Source: Gracilaria gracilis | Taxonomy: Eukaryota > Rhodophyta > Florideophyceae > Gracilariales > Gracilariaceae | Length of the DNA: 64,000 nt | Direction: 5' to 3' | Assembly (NCBI GenBank): GCA_030374805.1 | Contig: JARGSG010000095.1 | Location: 124,001-188,000 of the forward strand | Shown here: piece by piece, positions 63,459 to 64,000 of the stretch | How positions within the stretch are numbered: position 1 is the first letter of the stretch | Layout of the letters: every line of letters begins with the position of its first letter | The notes under the pieces: generated by a model | What the model was told of the DNA's origin: nothing | The model's database searches: none | The model's input: only the letters and a program-made list of their open reading frames with translations | Made by a program: the position numbers and the translations under genes

Positions 63459-64000
63459 ATGTCTTCAACGCCAAAAATGGCTCCAATCCTCCTTGTACTT
63501 GCGCATATGCTCTTGCTTATGCCTACCGAGTCGAATCCTATAACTTGCAAGGATCATCCAAGATATTATCCACACATGAACCCTGTGTTACTTTCGTCAT
63601 GGAACATCACCAACGGCCGTACCCGTACCGGCGCAGATTACCATCCGCGTCATACCAAACATCGATTCGCGCCAGTGTCAGATCAAAACTCTACCATCTA
63701 CCAAGGTCTGGACTGGTTTTATGCTTCCAACTACAACCAACCTGACACCGACGAATTCATTCGCCTCAGTTTTCATCGGGATGCAAAGGTTTATTTAGTG
63801 ATCGGCATGATGCAGAACCCCAGCTATCCCCCTGTAACTTTAGAAGGATGGAAGAGTGAAGGCTGGGTTGGGCTAGTGGAGGGTTCTGAAAGAAAATTTA
63901 CAGTTGGAGTTCATCAGAACTACTCTAGATGGGTTCCGAAAGTTGCGTACCTATTTTCTCGAAGAGCCGCTAGCTACGCCATGCTTCCTTCTCAAGCATG
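63459..64000 (+). CDS. Secreted protein of unknown function, 5' part only
   Basis: The frame from ATG 63459 is open to the window end (180 codons). The protein begins MSSTPKMAPILLVLAHMLLL, a signal peptide probably cleaved near residue 25. Mature features are a single early Cys (TCKDHPRYYPH), an N-glycosylation-type NIT site, and a stretch rich in Trp and Tyr (YQGLDWFYASNYNQ). A later segment RDAKVYLVIGMM...PSY...GW..EGW resembles the beta-strand pattern in some carbohydrate-active accessory domains (R-D-A-x-V-Y-V...P-x-W...G-W). That similarity is weak. The start is supported by a TATA box 85 bp upstream. Likely a cell-wall or extracellular-matrix protein. Confidence 0.75.
   Translation, partial: MSSTPKMAPILLVLAHMLLLMPTESNPITCKDHPRYYPHMNPVLLSSWNITNGRTRTGADYHPRHTKHRFAPVSDQNSTIYQGLDWFYASNYNQPDTDEFIRLSFHRDAKVYLVIGMMQNPSYPPVTLEGWKSEGWVGLVEGSERKFTVGVHQNYSRWVPKVAYLFSRRAASYAMLPSQA

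Noticed and set aside
1-64000. CRISPR arrays, bacterial operons, rRNA genes
   Set aside because: No regularly spaced repeats, Shine-Dalgarno-linked gene runs or rRNA-like blocks were seen; the content is eukaryotic.

Overview
This is a eukaryotic window dense in transposable elements. Host genes are sparse, appear to lack introns, and sit between stacked mobile elements. My best guess for the source is an alga, perhaps a florideophyte red alga. That guess rests on intron-poor genes, secreted Cys-rich GCC2/GCC3-type proteins, an NB-ARC/WD40 STAND gene and a divergent Copia lineage. It is an inference and would need a search to confirm.

Layout. 1-5.2 kb holds a small secreted protein, a short solo-LTR-like element that carries a tRNA-type Pol III promoter, and a 616-residue secreted GCC2/GCC3 protein. 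5.2-18.9 kb is a nest: a repeat (R1 copy 1) is interrupted by a Tc1/mariner transposon, which is itself interrupted by an 11.5 kb Ty3 chromovirus (TSD GCACA). 19-25 kb holds a VRK/CK1-like kinase, a Cys-rich fragment, a C2H2 zinc-finger protein, a small ORF and a decayed ankyrin gene. 26-35.8 kb is one decayed NB-ARC/WD40 gene, split inside a WD40 blade by a 5.8 kb Copia element with 136-bp LTRs (TSD GTGGC). 36.2-43.8 kb is a second, divergent Copia element (TSD AATTC). 44.6-58.0 kb is a transposase-like gene with an LHADNC/GQNKN core, split by a second Ty3 copy (TSD GCCAT). 59.1-62.8 kb is R1 copy 2, which hosts a pogo/Tigger transposon; a second tRNA-bearing LTR-like unit (TSD TCTGG) sits inside that transposon. 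The window ends in the 5' part of another secreted-protein gene.

Most notable signals. (1) Both Ty3 copies carry a long antisense coding region between pol and the 3' LTR, and one Copia element has the same arrangement with unrelated sequence. (2) A 189-bp element with TG...CA ends and 5-bp target duplications contains a perfect tRNA A box and a near-perfect B box. (3) An NLR-like receptor gene is decayed and split by a retroelement. (4) The two R1 copies act as reciprocal empty sites, which fixes the order of insertions. All boundaries, counts and comparisons were made by eye.
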